A stretch of 64,000 nucleotides of DNA, from positions 201,519,096 to 201,583,095 of the forward strand of contig CM065802.1 in the NCBI GenBank assembly GCA_033398695.1, in the 5' to 3' direction. The stretch is from Orobanche coerulescens (taxonomy: Eukaryota; Streptophyta; Magnoliopsida; Lamiales; Orobanchaceae). Made by a program: the position numbers and the translations under genes. Numbering within the stretch: position 1 is the stretch's first letter; each line of letters starts with the position of its first letter. The notes beneath the pieces are model-generated. The model did no database searches, was not told where the DNA came from, and saw nothing but the letters and a program-made list of their open reading frames with translations. This document shows positions 1-11,596 of the stretch, piece by piece.

Positions 1-950
1 TCTCTTGAACGTTGCATGGTGAGTTGTGAATTTGGCTAAGTGTATTAGACCTAACATATGCTACATACAGTAGCTCGCATACGCTATCACAAAGAGGGTT
101 ACTTACACTACGCCGTGCGGGTTACATATGTAACCAAGGGAATCAGATGGCATCCAACTTTTGGCGTGTAAGGCCACACATGCTACTCACATGGTTGGAG
201 ATTTTGGCTTGATTAGGACAGCCAATTCAACGGGCATTACGCACGCAATATTAATGTGTTAGCGTATGTAATGGAGGAGAGCTAAAGTACGTTATTTATG
301 ACAATGTATGAGGTGATTTACGAAGTGAGGCAGTAGTCTCCGGAGGAGGTTTACGTACGTAACACCGAGGTGTTAGCATACATGATGGAGGTTAGTGTAC
401 GTTAATTCTGAGAGGTGGCATACGTTTGGGAAAGTGCATATTATAAGGACATGTCTTATCTCTCATTTTTGCACGATCCAACTCTGGGTTTTCTCTCTAG
501 AAATCATCCCCCTGACCTCCTTAGTGATTAAAAGCCTCTTCTAACTTGCTTTGGAGTTTCACATCTTGGATCGGAGCTTGGAAGCTTGAAGATTGTGGTG
601 GATTCTTGAAGAGGTATGTTGTCTACTCTTGTGTTAATGTCGTGATGATGATGATGATATTGTTGACTATTACTTCATGGGTCATTAGATTGTTGGAGGA
701 TATCAAGTTTATTGTTGTTTTTTATGAACACGTGATGAGGAATATAATGATTATAACTTGAAGATGAGTATATTCTTGATGTTTAGAAATACTTAGATGT
801 TATAATCATGGTTTGGTAGGATTATGTTAAGATTGTTAGATGATTAATATAGTTTGAAGGTGATTATTGATACCATTGATGTCCTTGGGAGGTTATGACC
901 ATTTAATGAAAGATTATGATGAGTTATGAGATAATTATCATAGTGGGACC
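1..950 (+). repeat. Truncated gypsy-type LTR fragment (U3 and leader)
   Basis: No coding sequence. Positions about 60-430 hold scattered palindromic words of the same kind as in the complete LTRs downstream (for example TTACGTACGTAAC near 351-363 and GTTACATATGTAAC near 119-132). A TATTATAA-like box lies near 452, and a leader ends in a splice-donor-like AAGAGGTATG near 609-618. This order matches the LTR of element D, so I read it as a broken D-like LTR in plus orientation. No TG/CA ends or TSD are visible. It abuts a pol fragment in the opposite orientation, so a rearrangement lies between them. Confidence 0.4.
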
Positions 951-954
951 AAAA

Positions 955-2281
955 TGAATAATCCCTTGGTAGGAGATACCTTCAGGAATACTTTATTGAC
1001 AACACAAGATTCGAGATCTTTCCTATGCTTATCGGTATAAGATTTCTTTCGATCCCGTGCTATATTGATCCTCTCACGAATCTTGTCAACCACACTTACT
1101 ATTTGTTCAATCATCTCGGTCCTTTCACCTACTTCGTCCCAATATAGTGGTGAGCGACACTTCCTACCGTATAAGGCTCCATACCAATTGTCGAATGGAA
1201 ATTGTTGTTGTAAACAAATTCCACCAAAGGCAACAGTTGTTCCCAGTTATTGCCCATGTCCAACACACATGCTCGCAACATGTCCTCAAGAATCTGAATC
1301 ATCCTCTCATACTCACCGTCCATTTGAGGATGATGGGCCTTATTGAAACTCAATTGCATTCCCAAAGCTTCGTGCAAGCTCTTCTAAAAAGGCGAGGTGA
1401 AATGAGTATCTCTGTCCGATACTATTGAGACCGTTTCTCCATGCAACTTTATGATCTCCCTGGCGTAGAGTTGAGCATACTGATCCGAAAATTCATCTTC
1501 ACGGGAATAAAGTGAGCTGACTTTGTGATTATGTCGACGACAATCCAAATAGCACGATTCTCTCTTTTCGTTCGAGGCAAACATACCACAAAGTGCATCA
1601 TGATATGTTCCCATTTTCTGGAATATGAAGCAATTTAAATAGTCCCAAGCGTTGGTGTTCTGCCTTCACTTGCTGACAGACTATACACCTTCTGACAAAT
1701 TTTGACCCATCTCTCTTCAAATTTTCCCACCAAAATGTCAATTTAAGGTCTTGTACATCTTTGTACTATCTGGATGTGATGTATATAGAGTATATGTCCC
1801 TCTTTCAATATCACCTTTTCCAACTTAGCAATATCGGGCACACAAATCCATCCTCCAAAATACATTGTGCCATCATCAGCCACATTAAAACTATTGTCTT
1901 CTCCTGAAAGAGTACGTTCTTTCATCTTGACCAAGAAGTCATCTTGCTCTCGACCTTCCTTGATCCTCTTCCTAAAGGTTGGTCGTAACACCAAACTACC
2001 CAATACTGACTCCACCGACTTGGATGGCGTAACTATCTCAAGGTTTATTCTTGCAATTCCTTGACTAGGCTTTTCTCTTTGGTCAGCGTACAAGCTAGGT
2101 CTCCCCACGTCTTACGGTTTGGTGAATCGACGACCATGTTTGCTTTACTTGAATGGTAATGAATCGTACGTAGTCTTTAACCAACACTAGCCTTCTAGAT
2201 TGTCGGATATTTAATTCGTTTTGTGTAAAAAGATATTTAAGACTTATATGGTCTGTATAAATTTCATACTTACCTCGACTT
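955..2281 (-). pseudogene. Ty3/gypsy pol fragment (RNase H end to integrase), degenerate
   Basis: Read on the minus strand from 2281 down. The end of an RNase H domain is seen (YTDHISLKYLFTQNELN, about 2275-2220), then the linker and zinc-binding region (2108-1743), an integrase core piece with SIVSDRDTHF (1614-1384), and the segment carrying the catalytic Glu (MDGEYERMIQILEDMLRA, 1377-1129). It ends with the post-core region KVFLKVSPTKG near 1000. Several frameshifts separate the pieces, and no protease, RT or LTR on this strand is attached. It is an old copy, unlike the better-preserved elements in the window. It stops abruptly at about 2281, where MULE sequence starts, so the MULE probably inserted into it. 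Confidence 0.85.
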
Positions 2282-2682
2282 TAAATCACAAATGGTCCCA
2301 TAACTATATGTCAAAATAGATCCAGTCCCAAATTTAACTTTTGCTCAATTTTAGTCCCAATTTTTCTGAAAATGTCCAATTTACATCCCAAATTCGTCGG
2401 AAACTAAACAACGGCGACGTTTCCGATCACGTGAGACACGCGTGCCGGTGGAAACTGGAATTTTCCGGTTTAGTAGATGACATGGCATCCATATGTATTT
2501 TTTTAATTTTTTAATTACCCCATCATTAAAAATAAAAAGAAAATACGCACCTGAATGCAAACACAACTTCCCCATCTACACGACTTCCCCATCTACAACT
2601 CTCACTCCCCCAAATCCACAGTTCACGACTTCGCAATAAATTTTAGGGTTCTTCGCAAGAAATTTTAGGGTTCTTCACGAAT

Positions 2683-3242
2683 ATGTCGCAATCGAGTGAA
2701 AGCCCAGGACCAGTCAAATGTCATTGTCGTCGAGCAGCAATTCTTGTGACTTCATGGAAGAATGATAATATTGGTAGAAGATTTCTAGGGTGTGAACGGT
2801 ATCCGGTAAGAATATGCTTAGTATTGTTTGTTCATCTCAATTCTTTTAAATCTCTTTCTATTGAAGTTGTTTGTTTATATAGAATCATGGATACTATAAC
2901 TTCTTTCGGTAGATTGACGGTCCGCTATGCGAAAGAGCTAGGCAAATAATTCCCTGATTATTGAAAAGGCTCAATGAACAGAATCATGAGAAAAGGGTGC
3001 TATAGTGTAGAATAGATGAGCTTGAAGGATTGAGAGATACAATGCAAAGTGTAATTGATAATTTGGTGGAAGAAAACAGAGTAATCAAGGGTTCGAATGT
3101 AATGTTGAGGGAGAAGATAGACCATCCTCAAACTGTCAAGTGCAAGCTGCTCTTGAGCTTTGTGGTAGTGTTGTTTGTATCTTTGGTAGTTAATGCTATA
3201 TGTAGTTCAAGCATCGATATGGATATGAAGATGATAGCTTAA
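2683..3242 (+). pseudogene. GRF-type zinc-finger protein with C-terminal membrane helix (broken)
   Basis: Exon 1 is 2683-2805 and encodes 41 residues. It has the CxC pair (CHCRRAA, residues 13-19) and GRRFLGCERYP (31-41), the core of a GRF zinc finger. A GTAAG donor follows. An acceptor at 2881-2882 (TATATAG) lets exon 2 read NHGYYNFFR, a stop at 2910-2912, then IDGPLCERARQIIP, matching the rest of the GRF finger and its usual following helix. More in-frame stops lie at 2955-2957 and 3003-3005. Downstream are a coiled-coil-like stretch (IDELEGLRDTMQSV) and a hydrophobic helix (LLLSFVVVLFVSLVVNAI) before the stop at 3240-3242. One expected zinc ligand reads Tyr. Such short GRF-plus-helix proteins are common in plants; their role is unclear. 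Here the gene lies in the position of a second gene of a MULE, convergent to the transposase. Confidence 0.75.
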
Positions 3243-4098
3243 AATCCTGTGGTGTTTGTATGTTTTTTAGGCAAGATGGTAGCTTGAAGCTCTTCTGTTG
3301 GTCATTAATAGTTTTTTAGACAAATGCTCTTTTATCCATTAATAGTTTGTATGTTTGGTTTTATCAGTATGTATCTCTGGGAAGAAGCAATGAAAATTGT
3401 TGTGTTAGTTGTGTTTATATTTTTTTATGCTGTCCAAGTCATTTTTTCTGGTGTGTGTGTGTTGCTGATTTTTTTTGGGTGTGAATTGAAACTTTTGTGA
3501 ATTGAAATCATTTTGGGTGTTGGACAGATAGGTTGCAACATTAGGATGATGTGGTGTTGAGGATGCTGTGCTGATACAAAATTTGCTGCACAAAACTAAA
3601 ATTCAGGCTTTACAAACTTTGCAAAAAACAGTAAACTTTGCTGCACAAAAAAAAAAAGTAAACTTTGCAAACCATGCAAACCACAACCAAATTTGCAAAC
3701 TTTGTAAAAGGAGAAACTGACGCAATAAATTCATATAAAAAGCATCCCACGTATGTGCAAGCACTCACAATTGATATCATATGGCAAACCTGGGAAAGCA
3801 AAAAACATAGCATATGAGCAAACCTGGCTGTAAATAATATGCTTGGAGTGAAATATGGCAAACCTGGCTGTAAATAATATGCTTGGCCTTTATCCAAGCA
3901 TACTTGATTTTCACAGAAAGGTCAATTTTTGCAATATAGATGCACTGAACCTAAAGAAACTAAAAATTTATGTTCTAGAAATATATGTTCATCAGATACT
4001 AGCTGCAACATCAAGCAGCAGTAGAAGATAAATAAATAAAAAATAATGCCTTAAATTTACAAAAACACCAGCAAATTTTACAATATGCATCAAAAAAG
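3243..4098. other. Non-coding spacer between the convergent MULE genes
   Basis: No credible ORF. The first part is the 3' flank of the GRF gene. From about 3600 the sequence is AT-rich and repetitive, with many GCAAAC / AAACTTTGC words and a partly duplicated unit (AAACCTGGCTGTAAATAATATG, near 3820-3845 and 3862-3888). Open frames here on the minus strand are low-complexity. Confidence 0.6.
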
Positions 4099-4553
4099 TA
4101 TGCATCAAACAAAGATGCGCTTGCAATTATGCAAGACAAGACCATCTCCAGCCATTGTAAATACACAGAATTATAACAAAAAAGCATAACAAAAAAGCAT
4201 CAAACAAAAAAGAACCAGTATGCATCAAACAAAGCTGCACTTGCAATTATGCAAGACAAGACCATCTCCAGCCATTGTAAATACACCGAATTATAACAAA
4301 AAAGCATAACAAAAAGCATCAAACAAAAAGAACCAGTATGCATCAAACAAAGCTACACTTGCAATTATGCAAGACAAGACCATCTCCAGCCATTGTAAAT
4401 ACACAGAATTATAACAAAAAAGCATAACAAAAAAGCATCAAACAAAAAGAACCAGTATGCATCAAACAAAGCTGCACTTGCAATTATGCAAGACAAGACC
4501 ATCTCCAGCCATTGTAAATACACAGAATTATAACAAAAAAGCATAACAAAAAA
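4099..4553. repeat. Tandem array, four copies of a 118-120 bp unit
   Basis: Copies begin with TATGCATCAAAC at 4099, 4219, 4337 and 4456, giving periods of 120, 118 and 119 bp. The fourth copy is incomplete. Copies differ by only a few bases. The array lies between the 3' ends of the two convergent MULE genes. A short ORF on the minus strand here is only the repeat read through. Confidence 0.92.
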
Positions 4554-4770
4554 GTAAAGTTTACTGCAATCCATTGTTTTTCATAACCATACAAACCATT
4601 TAGAAGCAACAAAAGAAGCAGAATCCATTGTATGATTTTTCATAACCATACAAACCATTCAAAAGCAACAAAATAAGCAGAATCCATTGTTTTTCCCCTA
4701 CTAAAGAATACAAAATAAGTAAAATTCATTGTTTTTCTACACAAAATCTGAATTAAAAAATCACTTCATT

Positions 4771-4997
4771 TCACACTTTTTTCTTCCCCTTCTTATCACC
4801 ACTACTCTCACACTGAGATGACAAGTCCATAAACTTTTGGCCACCATCAATAACAATTTTCTTCAAAGTCCACAGCCGCACGGTTAATGCCACGAGAGAG
4901 AAATGTCCATCTGTAAATGGAGGAGGATCTCTGAACTTAATCCCTGGTAGAGAAGTGGACTTTCCCAGTTGTAGTTATTGGTGCATGGTAGGCCCTT
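4771..4997 (-). pseudogene. MULE transposase gene, 3' part of last exon
   Basis: Read on the minus strand, this continues exon 4 from 14327 after removal of element A. It gives a basic-ended C-terminus (LPGIKFRDPPPF near the start, SSGDKKGKKKV at the end) and a TGA stop at 4773-4771. The frame agrees with the upstream half of the exon across the TSD. One in-frame TAA lies near 4976, twenty-odd bases from the insertion point, so the gene was already broken or decayed afterwards. The C-terminal extension after the zinc knuckle is not a domain I can name. Confidence 0.8.
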
Positions 4998-5002
4998 GAA
5001 CA

Positions 5003-7224
5003 TGTAATATCCGTGTTTTCTATTTTCGGTAATTTCTATTTTTGGTGTATGTTCGTTTCAGACAACTCGCTTAGCACTGTTTGGAATTCTGAATCTATTT
5101 TGTTCTTGGAGTTTTTCCGTCTGGTCGAGTTTCGAGGATGTTTTTGCATAATTTCATTTTGAATTATATCTTGCCGCATGTGCGTTCGATTCTCGTAAAA
5201 CTTGTTCGTTTTCGTTGTTTCTCGATTCGTATAAGTTTGTATGGTTGAGTTGGTCGTGTTGGAACTTTCGGTTTGTTAATCCGACGTTGTATCGCGATTT
5301 TTCGGGCACTTGGGCCGTTTTTGTAATTTTCATAAGTTTGGGGAATTTCGCTTTATTTGCTTCGTTTCAAACTCTCTAGTGATCGAGATTATATTCTCTT
5401 TCAACGCTCAACTTTGTCATCTTGATTATTAAGTGTTTATGATTCTGGATTCTGGTCTTGCTTCGTTTTTCGGCACTTTTGCGCTGTTGGTAGCAGTGTA
5501 CTGTGCAGAACTGCTGCCTGAGTAGCGCACGCTACTCGGGATTTACTTGCATGCGCTATCATTGTGTGGTTAGCGTACGCTAACCTGGATTTCATAGCGT
5601 GCGCTAACGATTTCATGATGCAGGGCGGTGGGTTCGTACTTGATGCTGGACCGAGCGTCTGCACTAATCGGCGTTAACGCACGCTAATCCCGATCTTAGC
5701 GCACGCTAACCATGTTAGCTTGCGTACGCTATGAGGAGGACAGTGGCGGATTACGCCATGCCCGCTAGCGCACGCTAATGCTTGTGCGTAGCGTGCGCTA
5801 AGTCTGTTAAATATAAATAGGACAGCAGCAGTCAACTTCGTCATTTTTCCTTCATTTCCTATTCTTCTCGGCTTTGAGCGATTCCAGGCGGGGGTTAGGG
5901 CCGATTCCGACTGCATATCATCATTCACTACCACCGTGTATTCCTTGCGTGAATTCTTCAAGTTCCTAATCACTTTCCATCATCCGAATCAAGGTAAATA
6001 TTCCCAAAACCCTTGTTTTGAGATTTTGGGGGAATTTTGGGGATTTCTTGGGATTTGACTCTTTTAGTCCGAATTATTACTGGGTTATCGCTAGACTTCG
6101 ATCGTGTACTTGTAATCCTTCATTTTATTGATGATTTGTGGTTTTAAACTCCAAGTTCTCCATTGTTCGTCACTTATAGTCGACGATACCCAAGTTATGT
6201 TCGACTAAGGGTTTCAGCGGGTAGAACTAGGATGTATTCCATCATTTGTGTAGTTTTAAGATTGTTGTCCATCGTTATTGTGTTAGGATCGGATTTGTGA
6301 AGGTTGTTCGGGCCAAAACCTTTCCGTTCGCCGTTTTCCTTCACGTAGTATTAATCAGGCAAGTACATGTATTACATTCCGTTATGTGCATATGATTTTG
6401 ATGCGAATGATGCAAATGGTGTTATTGAACGAATGTGATTGTTTCTCTTCCACCTGGGGATGGCGTGTGGCCTCTTGGGGCCGATACTAATGGGTACGGC
6501 CATGGATATGGACTGGGGTGCGTGTGTTGATGTTCTTCCACCTGGGGACGGTTCGACGGGACCTCTGGGGGCCGATACTAATGGGTACGGCCGCGGAAGT
6601 GGTTTCTCACCTGGGGACGGTCCGACGGGACCTCTGGGGACCGATACTAATGGGTACGGTCGCGAGTTACCAAGCGTGTATAATTGTGATGTGGAAAACT
6701 TGTTGATATACTATTTTGGCGTTAATGTGATATTCCGGAATATTGATTTTCAAAATGATTTTTCCTAACGATTTATTTGCGTTGAATCGTGTATGTATAT
6801 AATGTTGTGTAATTATGTACTTGCACTAGCTATTCGAATGCTAACCCCTTAAATGGGGGAAATGCGTCTTATGCATTTAGTCTTGATCGGTCGAGGAGGC
6901 GCACGGGATGCGCATGCAAAGGATGGGTTGGCATGATGATGTGGCTCAGTCTGTATTTCTCTGTTTTGCCATTGCATCCATTGAGTCTTGAAGTGGGTAT
7001 TTATTTTTAAACATGGTTTAAGTCCCCTGCGTGGGCAATAATTTGGTATTTAACTTATGTCTCATGTACTCCGTTAAAATGTTTTGGCCGAGGCCACGGC
7101 CTTATTTACTTTTTGGGTGCAACTTTTGGGTTATCATTGTGGTTCATGTGTCACGAGTTAGCCTGGTAGACCTCGCGGGAGTTCTACGGCGTGTAATGTC
7201 CCATCTGTGAATGGGGATGTTACA
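5003..7224 (+). repeat. Element A 5' LTR
   Basis: It matches 12106-14326 almost base for base. In order it contains: U3 with palindromes (5521-5803), TATA box ATATAAATA (5810-5818), leader to the donor AAG-GTAAAT (GT at 5994), a GC-type donor consensus CAG-GCAAGT (6356-6364), a threefold tandem repeat with GATACTAATGGGTACGG (6442-6665), a hairpin cluster (6827-6878), and the end GTGTAATGTCCC...GTTACA. Short ORFs over the tandem repeat are repeat read-through. Confidence 0.93.
5521..5818 (+). promoter_or_regulatory. Element A LTR promoter: palindrome array plus TATA box
   Basis: Between 5521 and 5803 the words TAGCGCACGCTA, TAGCGTGCGCTA and GTTAGCGTACGCTAAC recur about eight times, all palindromic or nearly so with CpG steps. 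The TATA box ATATAAAT follows within 10 bp. The same arrangement is at 12627-12924 in the 3' LTR. The tight coupling to the TATA box suggests factor-binding sites. No binding protein can be named from sequence. Confidence 0.7.
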
Positions 7225-7228
7225 ATTA

Positions 7229-7240
7229 TGGTATCAGAGC
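7229..7240 (+). other. Element A primer-binding site (initiator tRNA-Met)
   Basis: TGGTATCAGAGC lies four bases after the LTR. It is complementary to the 3' end of plant initiator tRNA-Met, the usual primer of chromoviruses and many copia elements. Confidence 0.9.
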
Positions 7241-7483
7241 TTAGGTTTTGAATACCTAGGCTGTCGGTGAAATTTGGGTCTGTCAGTTGCGTCATTAGAG
7301 TCAGTCGTTGAGCCTAATATCATCATGCTACCGTCTTTTCGTGCGACCCGTGGCTGTAAGTCTCCTCGAACTCTTATATTTCTGTAATTCGTTTTCTTGC
7401 GCTGTTCGGAATCGTGACTTGTGTTACCAACTTTGTGAATTGTGAATCTTTCTGATCTTGTTCTTTTCTTATTTTCCTTCAGT
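7241..7483 (+). promoter_or_regulatory. Element A untranslated leader with splice acceptor before gag
   Basis: Non-coding. It ends in a pyrimidine-rich run and TTTTCCTTCAG (AG at 7481-7482), one base before the gag ATG at 7484. The same CAG-T-ATG context precedes gag in elements B and D. Together with the LTR donor at 5994 it would define a leader intron of about 1.49 kb that removes the LTR 3' part and the primer site. Confidence 0.55.
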
Positions 7484-8751
7484 ATGTTGAGAGGTCGTGG
7501 TAGACCGGCTAGGGACGCGGCCGAGGCCGTGGTCGTGGTCGATAAAGAGGAGGGCTCACTTTCCCGGTCCTCTGCGGACTCGGCCTCTCACTCGGTGTCG
7601 TCGGGTAATAATGCCGACGCAGAGCTCTTGTCGTACTTGGCGGTTGGTAGCCCAACTTACTCGAATAGCTCGGGGTGGACGCGAGAATCCGCCCCGACAC
7701 CGGAGGAGGAGGCTAGTAAGTGGCTTCAGACGGTGACTAAGATGCACCCTCCTCGTTTCTCCAGATCTTGACTCCTCGGTTGGGAGAATTAGCTCTTTCG
7801 GTTGTCCAGACCTTTGATGCCGTAGCTTGTCACGAAGACAGAGGAGGTACATATTGCCCAGTACCTCTGGATAAGGAAGGCTGCGGAATGGTGGGAGGCC
7901 GTTGCGCCCGAGACCGTCGGGCCACTTGGGATGAGTTCGGGTGCTATGGAAGCAGAATATTGTCCGCCGGATCAAGGCCTTGAGGTGTGGAGTTCTTCAC
8001 CGCTACACCTCAGGATGTGCCTATTTCTCAGGCCATCATTTCTTACAATCAGCAGTTGGGTTTCGTGAGAGATCAAGTGAGAACGGAGGCTGATAAAATC
8101 CGTTACTTCAATATGAGCATGAAGCCGCATATTAGACAGAGTATGGTGCCGCTCATGTGTGCCACTTTGAAGGAATACCAGGATCGTGCTCTGGCGATCG
8201 AGATGGCTGTCCCGGAATCAGAGTCGGTTTCGGAAGCTAAGAAGCAGAAGACTATTGGTGGGCTCTCGGCCAGAAAAGGTGGTCAGTTTTCGAGGTCTCG
8301 TTCTGCTCCTACACCTGGGAAGAGGCCGTTTCATCAGGCCGGTGGATCTCAGGGTAACCGTTCAGTCCAGTCTGTTGCACCTGGCGGGAGAGTTTGTTTT
8401 AATTGCAGTCAGCCCGAGCACGTTGTGAAGGATTGCCCACTTCCGTTAGTTGCTTGCTTTACTTGCGGACAGACCGGGCATCGGGCAGCTCATTGTGAGA
8501 GGGCCACCAGGGCCGCTAGATTTACGACTACCACTGCCGATCAGAGGGATCACAGCTCACCAGCTACTCATGTTCCGCAGGGTTCGAGTCGTGGTAGAGG
8601 TCGGAGTCAGCCGGATCGCCGCGCAGCGTCGAGTTCGGGCTCAGTCCATCCCCGATTATATCAGATGAGGCGCACGGAGGAGGCAGACATTCTGGTGGCG
8701 TCAGGTACCACTCAGATCCTTTCTCATACAGTTTCGGTGCTTTTTGATTGA
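7484..8751 (+). pseudogene. gag: Element A gag (frameshifted)
   Basis: The start at 7484 gives MLRGRGRPARD, an Arg/Gly-rich N-terminus also seen in the gag of B and D. The frame stops at 7769-7771, is disturbed to about 7986, then runs openly from 7987 to 8751. The second part has the capsid-type region (FFTATPQDVPISQAI, SMKPHIRQSM) and two nucleocapsid CCHC knuckles, CFNCSQPEHVVKDC and CFTCGQTGHRAAHC. These bind RNA during particle assembly. The ORF ends in VLFD followed by a stop, exactly where the protease active site begins. At least two frameshifts split it. Confidence 0.85.
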
Positions 8752-10094
8752 GTGCGACCCATTCCTTTATAGCTTCGGATTGTGTGAGTCGTATTGGTTT
8801 TGTTGCTTGTTTGAGTGTGAACCGTTTGTAGTGGGTACGCCCAGCGGGGATCGTATGGTTGGGGACCGGGAAGTTAGGGATTGCCCAGTGAGGATCGGGA
8901 GCCGGGATTGGCCCTCGAATCTCATTGTTATAGATCTTAAGGGTGAGGATTTGATCCTCGGGGACGATTGGTTGGATCGTCATGGTGCTATCATGAACTA
9001 TCGGACTCGTACCATCACGATAGTTGCCGAGGACGGCACCGAGCATACTCTCGTCGGCTGTAAGCCGGGTAGATCGGGGTGTGATTAGCGCCTTGAAGGC
9101 GATGAAACTTTTGAACCAGGGTTGTGTCGGCTACTGGTGTTTCGCTCTGCAGGCGGAAGATGGTGGGGTTGACATATCGTCGATTCCAGTTGTTAGCGAG
9201 TATCCCGATGTATTTCCGGATGACTTGCCGGGATTACCACCACATCGAGAGGTGGAGTTTCCTATTGATCTTGAGCCGAATTCGGCCCCTATTTCTCGAG
9301 CACCGTACCGTATGGCACCGTCGGAGATACTAGAGTTGAAGAATCAGTTGGGAGAGTTGTTAGATAAAGGGTATATCCGACCGAGCGCATCGCCTTGGGG
9401 TGCGCCTGTACTTTTTGTTAAGAAGAAGGATGGATCGCTTCGTTTATGCATCGACTATCGAGAATTAAACAAGCTAACCATCAAAAATAAATACCCTTTG
9501 CCCAGGATTGACGATTTGTTTGATCAGCTTCAGGGGGCGACAGTCTTTTCGAAGATTGATTTGCGATCGGGCTACTACCAGTTGAGGATTCAGGACGTCG
9601 ATATTCCGAAAGTTGCCTTTCGGACGAGATATGGCCATTACGAGTTTGTGGTTATGCCTTTCGGGCTAACCAATGCCCCAACAGTGTTCATGCAGTTGAT
9701 GAACAAAGTTTTTATTGAGTATCTGGACAAATTCGTAGTCGTTTTTATCGACGATATTCTTATCTATTCACGGAGTCGGGAGGAGCACGCCTTACATCTC
9801 CGGATTGTATTAAACACTTTGAGGGCTGAGAAGTTGTACGCGAAGTTCTCTAAGTGTGAGTTTTGGATCGAGGAAGTGACGTTCCTCGGGCATGTGATTT
9901 CAGCAGAGGGAGTTCGAGTAGATCCGCAGAAGATAGAGGCAGTGATGGCTTGGGAGCCGCCTAAGAATGTGAAGGAGGTGAGGAGTTTTCTGGGTCTTGT
10001 CGGCTATTACCGTAGATTCGTTGAGGGATTTTCTAAGATCGCTAGACCACTCACTCAGTTGCTCCAGAAAACTCAGAAGTTCGAGTGGGTATGA
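8740..10094 (+). pseudogene. pol: Element A pol: protease remnant and reverse transcriptase
   Basis: The protease active-site triad right after LFD (about 8747) is destroyed by a stop and a frame change. The later protease motif LILGDDWLDRHGA (about 8953-8992) is still readable. After another frame change, 9100-10094 encodes an RT with [10 protein letters not shown] (first catalytic Asp), the [10 protein letters not shown] motif, and FIDDILIYS (second and third Asp). The thumb region [19 protein letters not shown] ends at 10094 in a frameshift stop. The RT active site is complete, but the reading frame from gag is not. Confidence 0.88.
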
Positions 10095-10707
10095 CGAGCG
10101 GGGCAGGTTTTGGCAGTTAAAGAGACGTTTGACTATCGCACCCGTGTTAGCGTTGCCTCAGGGGAACGAGGATTTCGTAGTGTACAGTGATGCTTCGGGC
10201 CTTGGTCTAGGATGTGTTTTGATGCAGAGAGACAGAGTGATTGCGTATGCATCCCGCCAGTTGAAACCTTATGAGGTGAATTACCCCACGCATGATTTGG
10301 AGTTAGCTGCGGTCGTTTTCGCCTTAAAGATCTGGAGACATTATCTCTATGGGTCGTCGTGTAAGATTTTTACAGATCACAAGAGTTTGAAGTATATCTT
10401 CAGTCAGAAAGAGTTAAATATGAGACAGCGTAGGTGGTTGGAGCTAATTAAAGATTACGACCTCGAGATACTTTACCATCCGGGTAAGGCTAACGTAGTA
10501 GCTGATGCGTTGAGCCGTAAGCCGATAACGTTACAGATGTTAGAGGTACTTACACCACAGAGTAGGATCCAGCGAGATCTTATTTGTCAGAATATTGAGG
10601 TTTGGGTTCAGAGAGTTCAGGGCCAGTTATGTGCATTAGAGATCACTTCGTCCTTGACTGATGATATCAAGGCGAAACAGTATGATGATCCGTGTTTGGT
10701 CCATTGA
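10095..10707 (+). pseudogene. pol: Element A pol: RNase H domain
   Basis: It is in a new frame after the 10094 stop. [40 protein letters not shown] and [11 protein letters not shown] provide the four expected acidic residues of a gypsy RNase H. The frame ends with PCLVH and TGA at 10705-10707, where the downstream frame (integrase N-terminus) starts with an overlap, indicating a small deletion. Confidence 0.88.
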
Positions 10708-11596
10708 GGAGGATGTGAGGCAGGGGAAAGCCCCTGGATTTGTGGTTCAGGATGATGGCGTTCTGATATTTCGCGGCAGACTATGTGTACCGAATGATAT
10801 TGAGCTGAGACAGAAGATCTTGAGTGAAGCTCATACCACACCTTACTCCATACATCCTGGTACGAACAAAATGTACAAGGATGTGAGGAGCAACTACTGG
10901 TGGAGTAATTTGAAGACAGACGTTAGCGAATTTGTGTCGAGGTGTTTGACCTGTCAGCAGGTTAAGATCGAGCATCAGCGACCCGCGGGGTTTTTGCGAC
11001 CACTTCCTATCCCGGAGTGGAAATGGGAGGATATTTCTATGGATTTCATTACTAATATGCCTAGGACTCGGAATGGAATGAACATGATTTGGGTTATTGT
11101 CGATCGACTGACCAAATCAGCTCATTTTCTGGGTATTAAGGACACTTGGGGCCCGGAGAGACTGGCACGAGTATTTATTGCAGAGGTCGTGAGATTGCAT
11201 GGGACTCCTAAGAGTATTGTTTCGGATCGTGATGGCCGGTTCGTGTCACATTTTTGGCAGGCTGTTCATCGAGCTTTGGGGATCGAGTTGAGACTCGGTA
11301 CATCTTATCACCCTCGGGCGACGGCGGTCGAGCGGACGATCCAGACGTTAGAGGATATGTTGAGAGCACATGCCCTAGAATGGAAGGATGATTGGGAGTC
11401 GCACTTGCCGTTGATCGAGTTCACGTACAACAATAGTTGGCACGCCTCGATCAAAATGGCGCCATTTGAGGCGTTGTATGGGAGGAGGTGTAGATCGCCG
11501 TGGTGGGGGGAGGATGCGTGCGAGCTGATTAATACCGAGCCCGATATGGTACTTGAGACGAGAGAGAAGATTACTCGATTCGTGATAGATTGTTAA
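10700..11596 (+). pseudogene. pol: Element A pol: integrase
   Basis: The zinc-binding HHCC region is present (HTTPYSIHPG ... CLTCQQ). The DDE core is readable: MDFITNMP (Asp), IVSDRDGRF (Asp) and [12 protein letters not shown] (Glu). The stretch before the Glu (SYHPRATAVER) is one residue shorter than in element D and altered, as expected from two compensating indels. The frame stops at 11594-11596. Integrase joins the cDNA ends to target DNA and makes the 5-bp TSD. Confidence 0.88.

Noticed and set aside
3610..3897. Minus-strand ORF rich in Phe, Cys and Leu, resembling a membrane protein
   Set aside because: Low-complexity AT-rich spacer with short duplications; hydrophobicity follows from A/T composition.
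6439..6768. ORF with repeated DTNGYGR peptides, also at 13537-13869
   Set aside because: LTR tandem-repeat read-through. It is present in both LTRs, has no codon signature and crosses promoter-leader sequence.
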